Notes: a model not told the origin generated them from the letters alone. Counted from the stretch's first letter, positions 43,206 to 53,641 are shown. The stretch is DNA of 64,000 nucleotides from Novosphingobium sp. ST904 (GCF_001298105.1 NZ_LGJH01000163.1:1-64000), one strand, 5' to 3'. A program made the numbers and translations.

Positions 43206-44555
43206 TTAACGCTCGGCGGGCATCCGGATCAGGGTGACGGCCAGTCCGGCCAGTACCGCCGGGACCGCGAAGATCGCGAAGATCGCCGCCAGCGGAACCT
43301 TCTCGGCCAGCAGGACGCCGCCCAGCATCGGCCCGATCACCGCGCCGATACGGCCCACGCCCATCGCCCAGCCGAGCCCGGTGCTGCGCACTTGCGGCGG
43401 GTAGAAGCTGGTGGCGAGCGGGTAGCAGCCGTTGAAGCCGCCCTGGATGAAGGCGCCGATGAAGAAGGCGGTCAGCAGCGTCGCGGCGATCGTCATGGAA
43501 ACCGCGCCGAACACGACGAGGGCGACGGCGGCCAGAACCATGTAGAGCAGGATCAGGCGGCGCAGGTCGATGCGGCTGGCGATCAGGCCGATCGAGGTGA
43601 TGCCGATGAAGGCGCCGATGTTGTAGACCGCGCCGGCGTAGATTGCCTGGGTGGCGGGCAGGCCCGCCTCGACGGCGAGCTTGGGAATCCAGCTGATGAC
43701 GAAGTAGAGCGTCATGAAACCGAAGATCGTCGCGGTCCAGAGCAGGATCGTTCCCGAAGTGCGGCCTTCGCCGAGCACGCCGCGCAGGCCGACGGAGTGG
43801 GCTTCGGCGACGCGGCGTTCAGGCAGCGCTTCCAGCGTCGGGCGGCCAAGCGAGGCCAGCAGGCGATTGGCCTTGGCGAGTGCACCCCTGGGCTGGTGAG
43901 CGAGCAGGAAATCGACCGATTCGGGCAGCATCGCCCAGACCAGCGGCAGCGCCAGCAGGCAGAGGGTGGCGGCGCCCAGCAGCATGGCCTGCCAGCCGTG
44001 GGTGTCGATCTGGTGGGCGACGATGAAACCGGTGATCGTCGCGCCGACCGGGTATCCGGCCTGCAGGAAGCCCACCGCGAAAGTGCGGTGCTTGGCAGGC
44101 GCATATTCGGCGGTCAGCGCGGCCATGCTGGCCAGCACGGTGCCGATGCCGATGCCGACCAGGAAGCGCGAGGCGATCAGTTCGGCGATCGAGCCGGCAA
44201 TCGCCGATCCGAACATCGCCACCGTCATCATCACCAGCGAGGCGATGATGAGCTTGCGGCGGCCGAACTTGTCGGCCAGCGGCGCGATCAGCAGTCCGCC
44301 TGCGGCCATGCCGGCGAGGCTGGAGCTGAAGACGACGCCCAGGCTCTCGGGATTGACCTTCCAGTCGGCGGAAAGGGCGGGGGCGACGTAGGACAGGATG
44401 AGCACGTCCATCCCGTCGAGCATGTTGAGGAGGAAGCAGATGGCGACCACAAGCACCTGCCGCGCGGTCCAGCCGTCGACGTTCTGCGAGGCGCTTTCGC
44501 CCACCGTCACGTAAGGACGCACGGATACCGATCCGGCGGCGGAATAGCTGGCCAT
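43206..44555 (-). CDS. MFS transporter, aromatic acid:H+ symporter (AAHS) type
   Basis: A 449-residue twelve-helix transporter. Start ATG 44555 has GGGAAAGGC upstream; a start at 44672 would add a charged, non-conserved leader. Signature pieces are LLNMLDGMDVLILSY in helix 1, the loop 2-3 motif PLADKFGRRKLI and the GIGTVLASMAALTAEYAP region of helix 4. AAHS members import benzoates, protocatechuate, quinate or shikimate. Context with quinate genes suggests quinate, shikimate or 3-dehydroshikimate uptake. Confidence 0.9.
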   Translation of the reverse strand: MASYSAAGSVSVRPYVTVGESASQNVDGWTARQVLVVAICFLLNMLDGMDVLILSYVAPALSADWKVNPESLGVVFSSSLAGMAAGGLLIAPLADKFGRRKLIIASLVMMTVAMFGSAIAGSIAELIASRFLVGIGIGTVLASMAALTAEYAPAKHRTFAVGFLQAGYPVGATITGFIVAHQIDTHGWQAMLLGAATLCLLALPLVWAMLPESVDFLLAHQPRGALAKANRLLASLGRPTLEALPERRVAEAHSVGLRGVLGEGRTSGTILLWTATIFGFMTLYFVISWIPKLAVEAGLPATQAIYAGAVYNIGAFIGITSIGLIASRIDLRRLILLYMVLAAVALVVFGAVSMTIAATLLTAFFIGAFIQGGFNGCYPLATSFYPPQVRSTGLGWAMGVGRIGAVIGPMLGGVLLAEKVPLAAIFAIFAVPAVLAGLAVTLIRMPAER

Positions 44556-44680
44556 GGTAACGCCTTTCCCATCCTCAGCGGCGCTTGGCTGCGCCTGTTG
44601 TCGTCCGGCGGCCGGCGCCGGGACTGTATGAACCTTGCGGGCATCTTCACGGTGTTTGATCCCGGGGTGCATTGCCAGAC

Positions 44681-44722
44681 ATCACGACGATGTGACTTAT
44701 AGCGTTATGTTATGGCCTATAA
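44681..44722. promoter_or_regulatory. Probable LysR-type operator upstream of the transporter gene
   Basis: Two dyads stand close together: TCAC-GACGAT-GTGA at 44682-44695 and TTATAG...CTATAA at 44697-44722. The second covers the stop codon of the LysR gene. They lie 125-165 bases before the MFS start. Interrupted palindromes with T and A ends are typical LysR boxes. The transporter and dehydrogenase genes are the likely targets, with the regulator itself upstream in the same direction. Confidence 0.45.
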
Positions 44723-45614
44723 CTCTTGGCAGGTTCATCAGTATGTTGCGGGCGATCTCCTCGAAGGTTTCTCCCACGAGAGTGCGCGCTACGTCGAGGT
44801 TGCGGCTGACGTAGACCGGCAGCACGCCGGGCGACTCGAATTCCAGGAAGCGCACGGTGTCCGCGTGGGGCTGCATGGCGGTGAAGCTGTCCACCAGCGC
44901 GATGCCCATGCCCTGCGCCACGAAGGCCACGGCGGTTTCGGCGAAACGGATATAGGTGGCGATGTCCAGTTCCTCGCCCGCATCCGCATACATCCGGGCG
45001 ATGATCCGGCCGTGCGGAGTGTCTTCCCGGAATGACTGGATGCGCTCGCCCCCGAGGTCGGCCACGGTGATCCGCTCGCGTTCGGCAAGGCGGTGCCCGG
45101 CGGGCACGGCGCAGACCATGCGGCCGGCGCCGATGCGGCTGGAAAGCACGTTGGGATGGTCGATGGGGAACACCGTCAACGCATAGTCGCCGCGCTGAAG
45201 TGCCAGCCAGTCGTCCGCCTGCTCCACCGAGAGAATGTCGAACTGGATGGTGAGGCCGGGATAATTGGCGGTCAGCCGAGAGAGCATCTGCGGGACCACC
45301 GAATGCCCCAGCGACGGAGAGGCGCCGACCCTGAACGTGCGGTCCTCCCCCTTGGCGAGGCGGCGGACGACGTGTTCCAGATCGTTGAAGCCCTTGTAGA
45401 TCTGCTCGATCTCCTCGAACAGCACGCGGGCTTCGGACGTGGGCACCAGCCGGCCGCGCGTACGGTCGAACAGGCGGAAGTGGAGCTTGTCCTCCATGTG
45501 GCCGAGCATGCGGCTGAGGCCGGGCTGCGAGGTGCCCAGCATGCGCGCGGCGCCGCTCACCGTCTTGGTAATCATTACCGCGCGGAAGATCTCGATCTGC
45601 CTGATGGTCAGCAT
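44697..45614 (-). CDS. LysR-family transcriptional regulator
   Basis: A 305-residue regulator. The winged helix-turn-helix is at the N terminus (LTIRQIEIFRAVMITKTVSG, AARMLGTSQPGLSRML, LHFRLFDRTRGRLVPT). The effector domain follows (FRVGASPSLGHSVVPQML, DYALTVFPIDH). It lies 141 bases upstream of the MFS transporter in the same direction and divergent from the OPT transporter. It probably senses quinate, shikimate or protocatechuate. Effector assignment is contextual. Confidence 0.92.
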   Translation of the reverse strand: MLTIRQIEIFRAVMITKTVSGAARMLGTSQPGLSRMLGHMEDKLHFRLFDRTRGRLVPTSEARVLFEEIEQIYKGFNDLEHVVRRLAKGEDRTFRVGASPSLGHSVVPQMLSRLTANYPGLTIQFDILSVEQADDWLALQRGDYALTVFPIDHPNVLSSRIGAGRMVCAVPAGHRLAERERITVADLGGERIQSFREDTPHGRIIARMYADAGEELDIATYIRFAETAVAFVAQGMGIALVDSFTAMQPHADTVRFLEFESPGVLPVYVSRNLDVARTLVGETFEEIARNILMNLPRVIGHNITL

Positions 45615-45775
45615 CGCTAGCGGCTAGCACGGCGCCGGTCCTGCGCCAACGGGGCAAAAGCAGGGCGATCGGGCGGCTTGCTATGCCTCCGCCTGCGGGG
45701 CCTTGCGATGCTTGCCCCGCAGGCGGCGGCCGTGCGATGAGGGCGGCAATCACTTTGTTTCCCGAACGGAAAGAC

Positions 45776-47741
45776 ATGGCAAAAGAAACAGGCAGCGCGC
45801 GAGCAGGCTCGCCGCTGGAACTGACACTGCGCGGCGTGCTGCTGGGCGGCGTGATCACGCTGCTGTTCACGGCGGCCAACGTCTATCTCGGCCTGAAGGT
45901 GGGCCTGACTTTCGCGACCTCGATCCCGGCCGCCGTCATCTCGATGGCGATCCTGCGCGGCTTCAAGGATTCGACGATCTTCGAGAACAACATCGTCCAG
46001 ACCGTGGCGAGCGCTGCGGGCACGCTGGCGGCGATCATCTTCGTGCTGCCCGGCCTCGTCATGATCGGTTACTGGCAGGGCTTCCCCTATTGGACGACGG
46101 CGGCGATCACCGGCACGGGCGGCATCCTCGGCGTGCTGTTCTCGGTGCCGCTGCGCCGCGCGCTGGTGATCGACACGCCGCTTCCCTATCCCGAGGGCCA
46201 TGCCGCGGCCGAAGTGCTGCGCGTGGGTTCCGAATCGCGCGAAGGGGCCGAGGAAAGCGCCAAGGGCCTTTCGGTGCTCTTGTGGAATGCGCTGGCTTCG
46301 GCCGGTTTCGCATCCTCACGCAGACGCGCCTTGCCGTTGCCGAAGCCTCGCTCTGGTTCCGGGCGGGGCCGGGGGCCACCGGCATTTCCGGGGGCCTGTC
46401 CTTCGCGCTGATGGGCGTGGGCCACCTCGTGGGCATCTCGGTGGGCATGGCGATGTTCCTCGGTCTCGTCGTCGGCTGGTGGGTGCTCCTGCCGATGCTG
46501 ACCGCGCAGAACCCGCTGCCGGGCGGCGCGGAAGTCTGGGCGACCACGGTGTTTTCCGAGAATGTGCGCTTCTTCGGCGCGGGCGTGATCGGCGTTGCGG
46601 CGGTCTGGACCCTGCTGCGGATCGCCGGTCCGGTGATCGGCGGCGTGCGTTCGGCCATGGCGGCCAGCCGTGCGCGCCATGCCGGAACGGTGCTGGCGGT
46701 GGAGGAGCGCGACCTGCCGATCTCGATCGTGTTCGTGGGCTCGCTGGCCATGCTGGTGCCGATCGCGGTGCTGCTGTGGAGCGTGATCGGCAGCGGGCCG
46801 CTGGCCGGTTCGGAAATGCTGCTGATCTTTGGCGCGCTGCTGTTCATCCTCGTGATCGGCCTGCTCATCGCGGCGGTCTGCGGCTACATGGCGGGGCTGA
46901 TCGGCGCGTCGAATTCGCCGGTTTCCGGCATCGGCATCCTTTCTGTGGTCGCCGCCTCGCTCATGCTGGTCGGCCTGTTCGGCCGGGGGCAGGGCGCCGA
47001 GATGACCGATGCGCTGGTCGCCTATGCGCTGATCGTCACCGGCATCGTCTTCGGCGTGGCGACGATCTCCAACGACAACCTCCAGGATCTCAAGACCGGG
47101 CAACTCATCGGCGCTACGCCGTGGAAGCAGCAGGTGGCGCTGGTGATCGGCGTGTTGTTCGGCTCGCTGGTGATCCCGCCGGTGCTGGACCTGCTGAACA
47201 CCGCCTTCGGCTTTGCCGGAGCGGCCAATGCCGGGCCGAATGCGCTGCCCGCGCCGCAGGCGGCGCTGATCTCGACCCTGGCCAAGGGCGTGCTGGGCGC
47301 AATCTCAACTGGACGATGATCGGCTGGGGTGCTGCGGCGGGCGTGGTGTTCGTCGCGCTGGACGAAGTGCTGGGGCTGATGGGCCGCCTGCGCCTGCCGC
47401 CCCTGGGCGTCGGGATCGGCATCTACCTGCCGATGAGCGTGATCCTGCCGACGGTGATCGGCTCGGTGCTGGGCTTCTTCTACGACCGCTGGGCGAGGCA
47501 GCAGCGCGACCCGGAATTCGCCGAGCGCATGGGCGTGCTGACCGCCACCGGCCTGATCGTGGGCGAGAGCCTGTGGGGCGTGGGCTTTGCGGGCATCGTC
47601 GCGGCTTCGGGCAGCGACGCACCGCTGGCACTGGTGGGCGACGGTTTCGCCGGGCCGGCGCTGACAGGCGGCACGGTGCTGTTCTTCGCGCTGGTCTACA
47701 TGCTCTATGCCCGCACGCGCAGGCTGGTCACTTCGGCCTGA
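45776..47741 (+). pseudogene. OPT-family oligopeptide transporter, two frameshifts
   Basis: The full product would be about 655 residues with some 14 helices. The start is ATG 45776 (MAKETGSARAG). The first frame runs to near 46305 (LLWNALASAGF), where the family sequence continues in another frame as RILTQTRLAVAEASLW. A second break is near 47300, where VLGGNLNWTMIGWG would be restored by one extra G. Both are single-base losses in GC-rich tracts. Conserved blocks include YLGLKVGLTFATSIPAA, FENNIVQTVASAAGT and ISNDNLQDLKTGQL. OPT proteins import peptides or metal chelates. The two identical-type lesions may be sequencing errors. Confidence 0.85.
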
Positions 47742-47749
47742 TCGGAAAG

Positions 47750-47781
47750 GTTGCGGGGCTCCGCGAAGGGAGCCCCGCAAC
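47750..47781. terminator. Bidirectional terminator-like hairpin
   Basis: GTTGCGGGGCTCC and GGAGCCCCGCAAC form a perfect 13-base stem around GCGAAG. It lies between the ends of the convergent OPT transporter and flavoprotein genes. Short T runs (TTTC on plus, CTTTCC on minus) follow on each strand. It should stop transcription from both sides. Confidence 0.75.
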
Positions 47782-47799
47782 TTTCAAGAGATCACGGCT

Positions 47800-50347
47800 T
47801 CAATAGATATCGCGGCGATAGAGCCCGGCTTCGGCCATCGCTTCCACCCGTTCGTCGCCCAGCGCACGGCGCAAGGCGTCGTCAACCGCCGGGGCCATGC
47901 CCTGAAGGCTGCCGCAGACGAGGATCGCGGCGCCGTTTTCCACCCAGTCCCGCAGGTCCGCCTCGGCTTCGGCCAGCAGGTGCTGCACATAGCGCCCGCA
48001 GTCCGCATCGCGCGACCATGCGCGGTCGAGGCGGTGAGCGTGCCGTCCGCCAGCCAGCCGTCCACTTCGCCCGGCAGCAGGGCGTCATGCGCGCGGCTGC
48101 GTTCGCCGAACAGCAGCCAGTGGCCGCCGCGTCCCTCGGCGCGGGACTGGCGCAAGTGGCCGCGCAGCCCGGCAAGACCGGTCCCATTGCCGATCAGGAT
48201 CAGGCGGCGCCCCCCGGCGGGAGCGTGGAAGCCTTCGTTGGCGCGCAGGCGAAGCGAGACTGCGCCGCCCGGCGAAGCGAAATGCGTCAGCCAGCCGGAA
48301 CCGAGACCCAGCGTGCCGTCCGTTCGTTCCACCTGGCGGACCAGCAGGTCGAGGCTGCCGTCGCCGGGGACCGATGCGATCGAGTATTCGCGGTGCGGCA
48401 GGGGACGGAGCGCGGCCACGAGTTCCCCGGCGCTTTCCACCGGGTGGTCGGGAATGAGCGCGCGGGAGAGGTGATCGGCCAGGGACTTGCCCTCCACTTC
48501 GACATCGCGGCCCAGCCCACAGGCCGAAAGGTAGGCGGCGATGCGCGCGGGATCGTTGGCGCCGGGCAGGACTTCGGCGATGTCACCCGCCTGCCATGAC
48601 GGCATCGGACCGGTAGCGGGCCTTAGGCTGACGAGGAAGGCAGGGCCTCCGGCGCTGCCCGGATTGAGCAGGCGGCGTTCGGCAAGCTGCCAGTTCTCGT
48701 AAGCGGCGGGCTCCCAGTCCGGCATGTCGGGTTCGGCGCCGAGCGCGGCGAGCTGCTGCTGCCACTGGCGCTGGGCGTCGATATCCTCGCCGTTCACTTC
48801 CACCATATCGAACAGGCGCCGCGCGCCGCCGGCATGGAGCCAGCGGTCAACGGAATGGCCGAAGGCGCAGAACTCGGGATATTCGCGGTCGCCAAGGGCG
48901 AGGACGGCATATTCGAGGTGTTCGGCGCGGGCGGTGTCGCCATCGCCTGACGGGCGAAGCGGCGCGCCGGGTCGGGCGGTTCGCCTTCGCCATAAGTGCT
49001 GACCACGAAGAGCGCGCGATCGACATCGGAGAGCAGCGCATCGTCCACTGCCGAAAGCGGCACGACCCGGGCGCCGCCAAGCGCGGCGGCGGTCTGGCGG
49101 GCAAGGCGTTCGGCGCCGCCGGTCTGGCTGGCGAAGGCGACAAGCAGGTCGCCGCTAGCGGCGGACAGGGCGGGCTGGGCCTCCACCACTTCCCTGAGCG
49201 ACCGTTTCTTGCGGCGGCGCACAAGGTAGAGCAGTAGTCCGGTAACGGTGAAAAGCGGCATCGTCAGGCTGGTCAGCAGGAGCAGGATGCGTCCGCCGAT
49301 GCCGAAGAAGGCGCCGCGATGCAGTTCGTACATGCTGGTGGTGATGACCTTGCCCAGGCTGCGCCGGTCGTAGCGGTCGGCCTTGACCAGTTTGCCGTCG
49401 GCAAGATCGACCTTGATGTCGTCGGTCATGCGGTCATGCCGGGCATCTTCCAGCAGCACCCGGAACGTGGCCGTTTTCTCGCCGTCTTCGGGCATGGAAA
49501 TGGAGATCGACCGATAGCGGCCGTCCATCGCGGCCAGCACCGTGGGCCAGGCGCGGGCCAGGCTGGGCACAGGGGCTTCCTTTGCGGCTTCCTTTGCGGA
49601 TTCCTTCGCGCCTTCCTTGCCGTTCGCGCCGCCGCCATGTCCGCTTTCCTCGCGGCTGGTCTTGCCGGTGAGCGCGTAGAGCACGCCCTGCCTGTACCAG
49701 TCGTAGGACCACCAGAGCCCGGTCAGCGCGCTCAGCAGATAGACGAGCGCCACCCAGCCGCCGATCACGGCATGCAGCGCGCGATAAAGGTTGCGGCCGC
49801 TCTTGCGCAGATCCAGCACGAGCCATGCGCGCCAGTCGAACGTGCGGCGGGGCCAGCGCAAGTAGAGGCCGGAAATCGCGAAGAACACCAGCGAGATCGC
49901 GGAGAAGGCGGTGATCTGGCGGCCGATCCCGTTGCCGCCGCCCGGCAGCGCGAGCCAGCGGTGCAGGTCCTCCACCGTGCGGAAGAAGCCGGTGCCGCTG
50001 GGCTGTCCCAGCAGGATGCCGCTGCGCGGGTCCACGTAGCTGCGCTCGCCGCGCCGCTCCTTGCCCTGCGCGGCGAACTGGACCTGCCAGGCGGCCTCGG
50101 GGTCGTGCTCGGCGGTCAGCCGCTCGACCTTGAGACCGGCGCGCTGCGCGGAGGCGCGGGCGATCACCTCGTCAGGGGAAAGCGCCGGGCCCTTACCGGG
50201 GGAAAGGGTGACGATGCCCGGGCTGAGCAGGCGCATGATCTCGTTCTCGAAGCTCAGCGTGGCCCCGGTCACGCCCATCAGCGCGAGCACGAAGCCGGCG
50301 GTGATTCCGAGGAACCAGTGAATCTGAAACAGTACCTGCCGCGTCAC
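47800..50347 (-). pseudogene. PepSY / flavodoxin / FNR-like reductase fusion, two frameshifts
   Basis: The start is GTG 50347 with GGGAAG upstream (TRQVLFQIHWFLGITAGF). The N-terminal 400 residues form a PepSY-associated membrane region with LDRWLAL-like LHRWLALPGGGNG and four or five helices. A flavodoxin domain follows (LLVAFASQTGGAERLARQ, LFVVSTYGEGEPPD), then a ferredoxin-NADP-reductase-type domain (HREYSIASVPGD, LILIGNGTGLAGLRG). The frame breaks near 48,950 (after RFARQAM) and near 48,040 (after LADGTLT), each repaired by one added base. The closing part ends LYRRDIY. Such proteins are thought to reduce ferric siderophores at the membrane. Lesions may be artefacts. Confidence 0.85.
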
Positions 50348-50500
50348 GTCTTCGCTTCCCGCTTGATCTTGCCGGGGCCGCCCGCCGGCCCCTCGGGAAA
50401 GCGCGTGCCGTTCGGCCTCTGGACTTTCGCAAGTCTTCCCTCGAAGGAGCTTCGCTAATGCGATCAACTTGCAATAGCAACAGAGATTTCATTCGTTTGC

Positions 50501-50541
50501 AGGAGCGGCGCGGGCGGACCTTCGCAAGGCGCGCCGCTCCT
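50501..50541 (-). terminator. Terminator-like hairpin after threonine aldolase
   Basis: AGGAGCGGCGCG at 50501-50512 pairs perfectly with CGCGCCGCTCCT at 50530-50541, with an inner CCTT-CGC-AAGG mini-stem. It begins five bases after the aldolase stop. No T run follows, so termination may be partial or the structure may protect the mRNA end. Confidence 0.45.
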
Positions 50542-50545
50542 GCCT

Positions 50546-51616
50546 TCAGGCCGCGACGGGGCGGGCACATTCTCGCGCAAGATCGAGCACGTCGGCGGCA
50601 AGGCGGTCCACTTGTGCCGGGTCGGCGTCCCACGCGAACATGAAGCGGGCACCGCCGCCGATGAAGGTGTAGAAGCGCCAGCCGCGCGCGCGCAGTCCAT
50701 CCAGAACCGGTTCGGGCGCGGAGAGGAACACGGCGTTGGCATCGACCGGGAAGATCAGTTCCAGCCCGGCCACACCCGCGAAGGCATCCGCAAGGCGGCG
50801 GGCGCAGCCATTGGCATGGCGCGCGTTCGCCAGCCATGCGCCGCTTTCGAGCACGCCGATCCACGGCGCCGAGAGGTAGCGCATCTTCGAGGCGAGCTGC
50901 CCGGCCTGCTTGCAGCGGTAGGAGAAGTCTTCCGACAGCGTGCGGTCGAAGAAGATCACCGCTTCGCCAACGGCCATGCCGTTCTTGGTGCCGCCGAAGC
51001 AGAGCACGTCCACGCCGGCCTGCCAGGTGATCTCGGCGGGGGTGCAGTCCAGCGCCGCGCAGGCATGGGCGAAGCGGGCGCCGTCCATGTGCAGCTTCAG
51101 CCCGAGCGCGCGGCAGGTGGCGGAGATCGCCTCGATTTCGGCCACGGAATAGACCTGCCCGGTCTCGGTCGGCTGGGTGATGGTGACGACGCGCGGCTTG
51201 GGGAAGTGGATGTCCGACCGGCCGGTGGCGAGCGCGCGGATGGCCTCCGGCGTCAGCTTGCCGTCGGCGCTCTGGGCGACCAGCAGCTTGGACCCGTTCG
51301 AGAAGAACTCCGGCGCGCCGCATTCGTCGGTCTCGACGTGGGCGGAGGAGGAGCAGATCACCGAGTGATAGGACTGGCACAGCGCGGCAAGCGCCAGCGA
51401 GTTGGCGGCGGTGCCGTTGAAGGCGAAATAGACGTCGCAATCGGTGTCGAACAGCGCGCGGAAGGCGTCGGCGGCGCGGCGCGTCCATTCATCCTCGCCG
51501 TAAGCGGTGGCCGAGCCGGTATTGGCCAGCTCCATCGCGGACCAGGCCTCGGGGCAGATTCCGGCATAATTGTCGCTGGCGAATTGCTGGGCCGGGGCGG
51601 GACGGATCTGGGACAT
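50546..51616 (-). CDS. ltaE: Low-specificity L-threonine aldolase
   Basis: A 356-residue PLP enzyme that splits threonine or allo-threonine to glycine and acetaldehyde. Start ATG 51616 (MSQIRPAPAQQF) has AGAAGGA upstream. PLP lysine is in CFGGTKNGMAVGEA. Other family blocks are FASDNYAGICPEAW, VYFAFNGTAANSLAL, HVETDECGAPEF and LHMDGARFAHA. It is transcribed divergently from a histidine kinase across a 357-base gap. No neighbour clearly shares its pathway. Confidence 0.92.
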   Translation of the reverse strand: MSQIRPAPAQQFASDNYAGICPEAWSAMELANTGSATAYGEDEWTRRAADAFRALFDTDCDVYFAFNGTAANSLALAALCQSYHSVICSSSAHVETDECGAPEFFSNGSKLLVAQSADGKLTPEAIRALATGRSDIHFPKPRVVTITQPTETGQVYSVAEIEAISATCRALGLKLHMDGARFAHACAALDCTPAEITWQAGVDVLCFGGTKNGMAVGEAVIFFDRTLSEDFSYRCKQAGQLASKMRYLSAPWIGVLESGAWLANARHANGCARRLADAFAGVAGLELIFPVDANAVFLSAPEPVLDGLRARGWRFYTFIGGGARFMFAWDADPAQVDRLAADVLDLARECARPVAA

Positions 51617-51973
51617 GCGGTATTTCCTTCTGGGCTCGGCGAGCCGGGAGGAAAATGACGGCGATGCAGCTGGAAAACCCGTTTGTTGCCGGTCCGGCCA
51701 CATCCCTTCGCATGTCTGCGAAGGTACCACCTTGCTCGGGAGCAGGTTGGTGCCGGGCATTATCCCGACTCTTGATGCTGGGGCGTCTGCTAGGCCGATC
51801 CCGGTCCGCCGTCAATCGGAAGACGGGCCGGACCATCAATCGGAGAACGGTTCCGGCGATTTCGAGCAGGGGTATCAGCAGGAAGGCTGACTCGACGCGG
51901 AGCCCCGGCCTTCGTAGGTTTTTCCCGTCGCTTCCGGCACTTCGCCGGGCGGTTCGGCAAGACAGCTAGGAAC
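51617..51973. promoter_or_regulatory. Divergent intergenic region with structured leader of ltaE
   Basis: The 357 bases should hold promoters for ltaE (minus) and the sensor kinase (plus). Read on the minus strand, three helices can be drawn: CGGG-ATAATG-CCCG, an imperfect ACCAACCTGCTC/GAGCAAGGTGGT stem, and a perfect CCTTCGC-AGACAT-GCGAAGG at 51724-51705. They sit 90-170 bases before the ltaE start, where a cis-acting RNA could act. I cannot match it to a known riboswitch. Confidence 0.35.
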
Positions 51974-53641
51974 ATGGGGCGGACATTCGACGCGAGATCA
52001 TCCGGCCTGAGCCGGGCGCGCCAGGCGCTGCTGATCACCGATCCAAACCGGCTGATCGGCTATGGCCGCCTGATGACCGCGATCTTCGCGGTGATCGCGA
52101 TCTATCTCGATCCCACGCAGCCCGGCCGTTACCGGCACGAGGCGCAGGACGTGCTGGCGATCTACCTCGTCATGGCGATCCTGCTGGTGGCGGTGCCGAT
52201 CCGCAAGCCGGTGGACAGCCCGGTCCACTTCGCCGTTCACGTCCTGGATACCGCGATCCTCGGCTGGCTGGCGTTCCTCACCAACGAACTGACCAGCCCG
52301 TTCTTCTCGTTCCTGCCCTTTGCGCTGCTGGCGATGGCGGTGCGCTGGGGGTTCGCGGGCGCGATCGTCGGCGCGGTCATGCTGGAGATGGTGCTGTTCG
52401 CGGTCGGCATTCCCGACATTCTCGACGGTGAATCCGAACTCAACGTGCTCATCATCCGGGCGGCCTACTTCCTGGTCTGCGCGGTGATGCTCGGCTATTT
52501 CGGGGCTTACCGCGAAAGCAGCCGCGAACGGCTGGCGCGCCTGGCGAGCTGGCCGATGGATGCTGGGTTCGGCGACCGGCGCGGCTGGCTGTCCGAACTG
52601 TGCCGCCATGCCGCCACCGTCACCGGCTGCGAAAGCCTGATCCTGATCTGGCGCGAGCAGGACGAGCCGACCGGCTTCATCGCCCATTGGCGCAAGCAGG
52701 GGCTCGACCTGCGGCCGCTGGACCGCGCCAATTTCCGCAGCGCCTTTTCCGAGGCGCGGCTCGACTTCATGGACCGCACGCGGGCCAGCCAGCTTGGACC
52801 GGACGAGATGCTGGCGCTTACGCTCATGCTCGGCGGGCTGGGCCTGCCGCGTCCGCGTTCGCACGACTATGCGGTGCGCTCCGGCTTCTCCGGGCTGCGG
52901 TTCCGCGGGGCGCTGATCCTGGTCGATCCCGAAGGGCGGCCGGAGGACGCGCTGGCGCTCACCGAGATCATCGCCGCGCGCACGGGGTCCGAACTGGAGC
53001 ATGTCGAACTGGTGGCCCGCCATGCCGACAGCGTCCGTGCCGACGAACGCAGCCGCTTCGCGCAGGACCTGCATGACAGCGTGCTGCAGGACCTGACCGC
53101 CACGACGCTCAAGCTGCGCGGGCTGGCGGCGCGCGATCCGGCGGGCGCAAGGGAGCTGGCGGCCGAACTCAAGGACATCGAGGAACTCGTGACCCAGCAG
53201 CAGCGGCGCATCCGCAGCTTCGTGGAGGACCAGCGCGATTGCGACGGCGGAGCGCCCACCGACATGGTGGCCGACTTGCGCCGGGAGGCCGACATTCTCG
53301 AAAAGAAGTGGGGCGTCACCGTCCTGTTCGACTGGCACGGACGCGCCGCGCAATTGCCGCGCAGCCTTGTGGACGAGGTGATCCAGCTCTTTTCCGAGGC
53401 GACCGCCAATGCCGTGCGCCACGGCGCCGCCACGCAGATCGCGCTGGAGGCGCGGCTGATCGGCAGCGCGCTGGAACTGGGCGTGGCCGACAACGGGCGG
53501 GGGCTAGGACCGGCCGCGAACGGGATCGGCCCGGCTTCGCTGCGCAGCCGGGCCATGCAACTGGGCGGCTCGATCGCGCTGGACGACAGCGCAACCGGAC
53601 TGCGCGTCACCATGGTCATCCCGCTGGAGGAAGCCGCATGA
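51974..53641 (+). CDS. Membrane sensor histidine kinase (HisKA_3 type)
   Basis: A 555-residue kinase. Five or six hydrophobic helices fill residues 30-175. A GAF-like region follows (about 200-350). The dimerisation/phosphoacceptor domain is RSRFAQDLHDSVLQDLT (His367), and the HATPase has FSEATANAVRHGAA and VADNGRGLG. This is the NarX/DesK-type kinase family. The stop overlaps the response regulator start (ATGA), so the pair forms one two-component system. The signal, perhaps membrane state, is unknown. Confidence 0.92.
   Translation: MGRTFDARSSGLSRARQALLITDPNRLIGYGRLMTAIFAVIAIYLDPTQPGRYRHEAQDVLAIYLVMAILLVAVPIRKPVDSPVHFAVHVLDTAILGWLAFLTNELTSPFFSFLPFALLAMAVRWGFAGAIVGAVMLEMVLFAVGIPDILDGESELNVLIIRAAYFLVCAVMLGYFGAYRESSRERLARLASWPMDAGFGDRRGWLSELCRHAATVTGCESLILIWREQDEPTGFIAHWRKQGLDLRPLDRANFRSAFSEARLDFMDRTRASQLGPDEMLALTLMLGGLGLPRPRSHDYAVRSGFSGLRFRGALILVDPEGRPEDALALTEIIAARTGSELEHVELVARHADSVRADERSRFAQDLHDSVLQDLTATTLKLRGLAARDPAGARELAAELKDIEELVTQQQRRIRSFVEDQRDCDGGAPTDMVADLRREADILEKKWGVTVLFDWHGRAAQLPRSLVDEVIQLFSEATANAVRHGAATQIALEARLIGSALELGVADNGRGLGPAANGIGPASLRSRAMQLGGSIALDDSATGLRVTMVIPLEEAA

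Noticed and set aside
51721..51735. GGTGGTACC (minus strand) as a T-box riboswitch
   Set aside because: Only the short antiterminator-like string matches; specifier loop and terminator are missing, and T-boxes are not expected in alphaproteobacteria.
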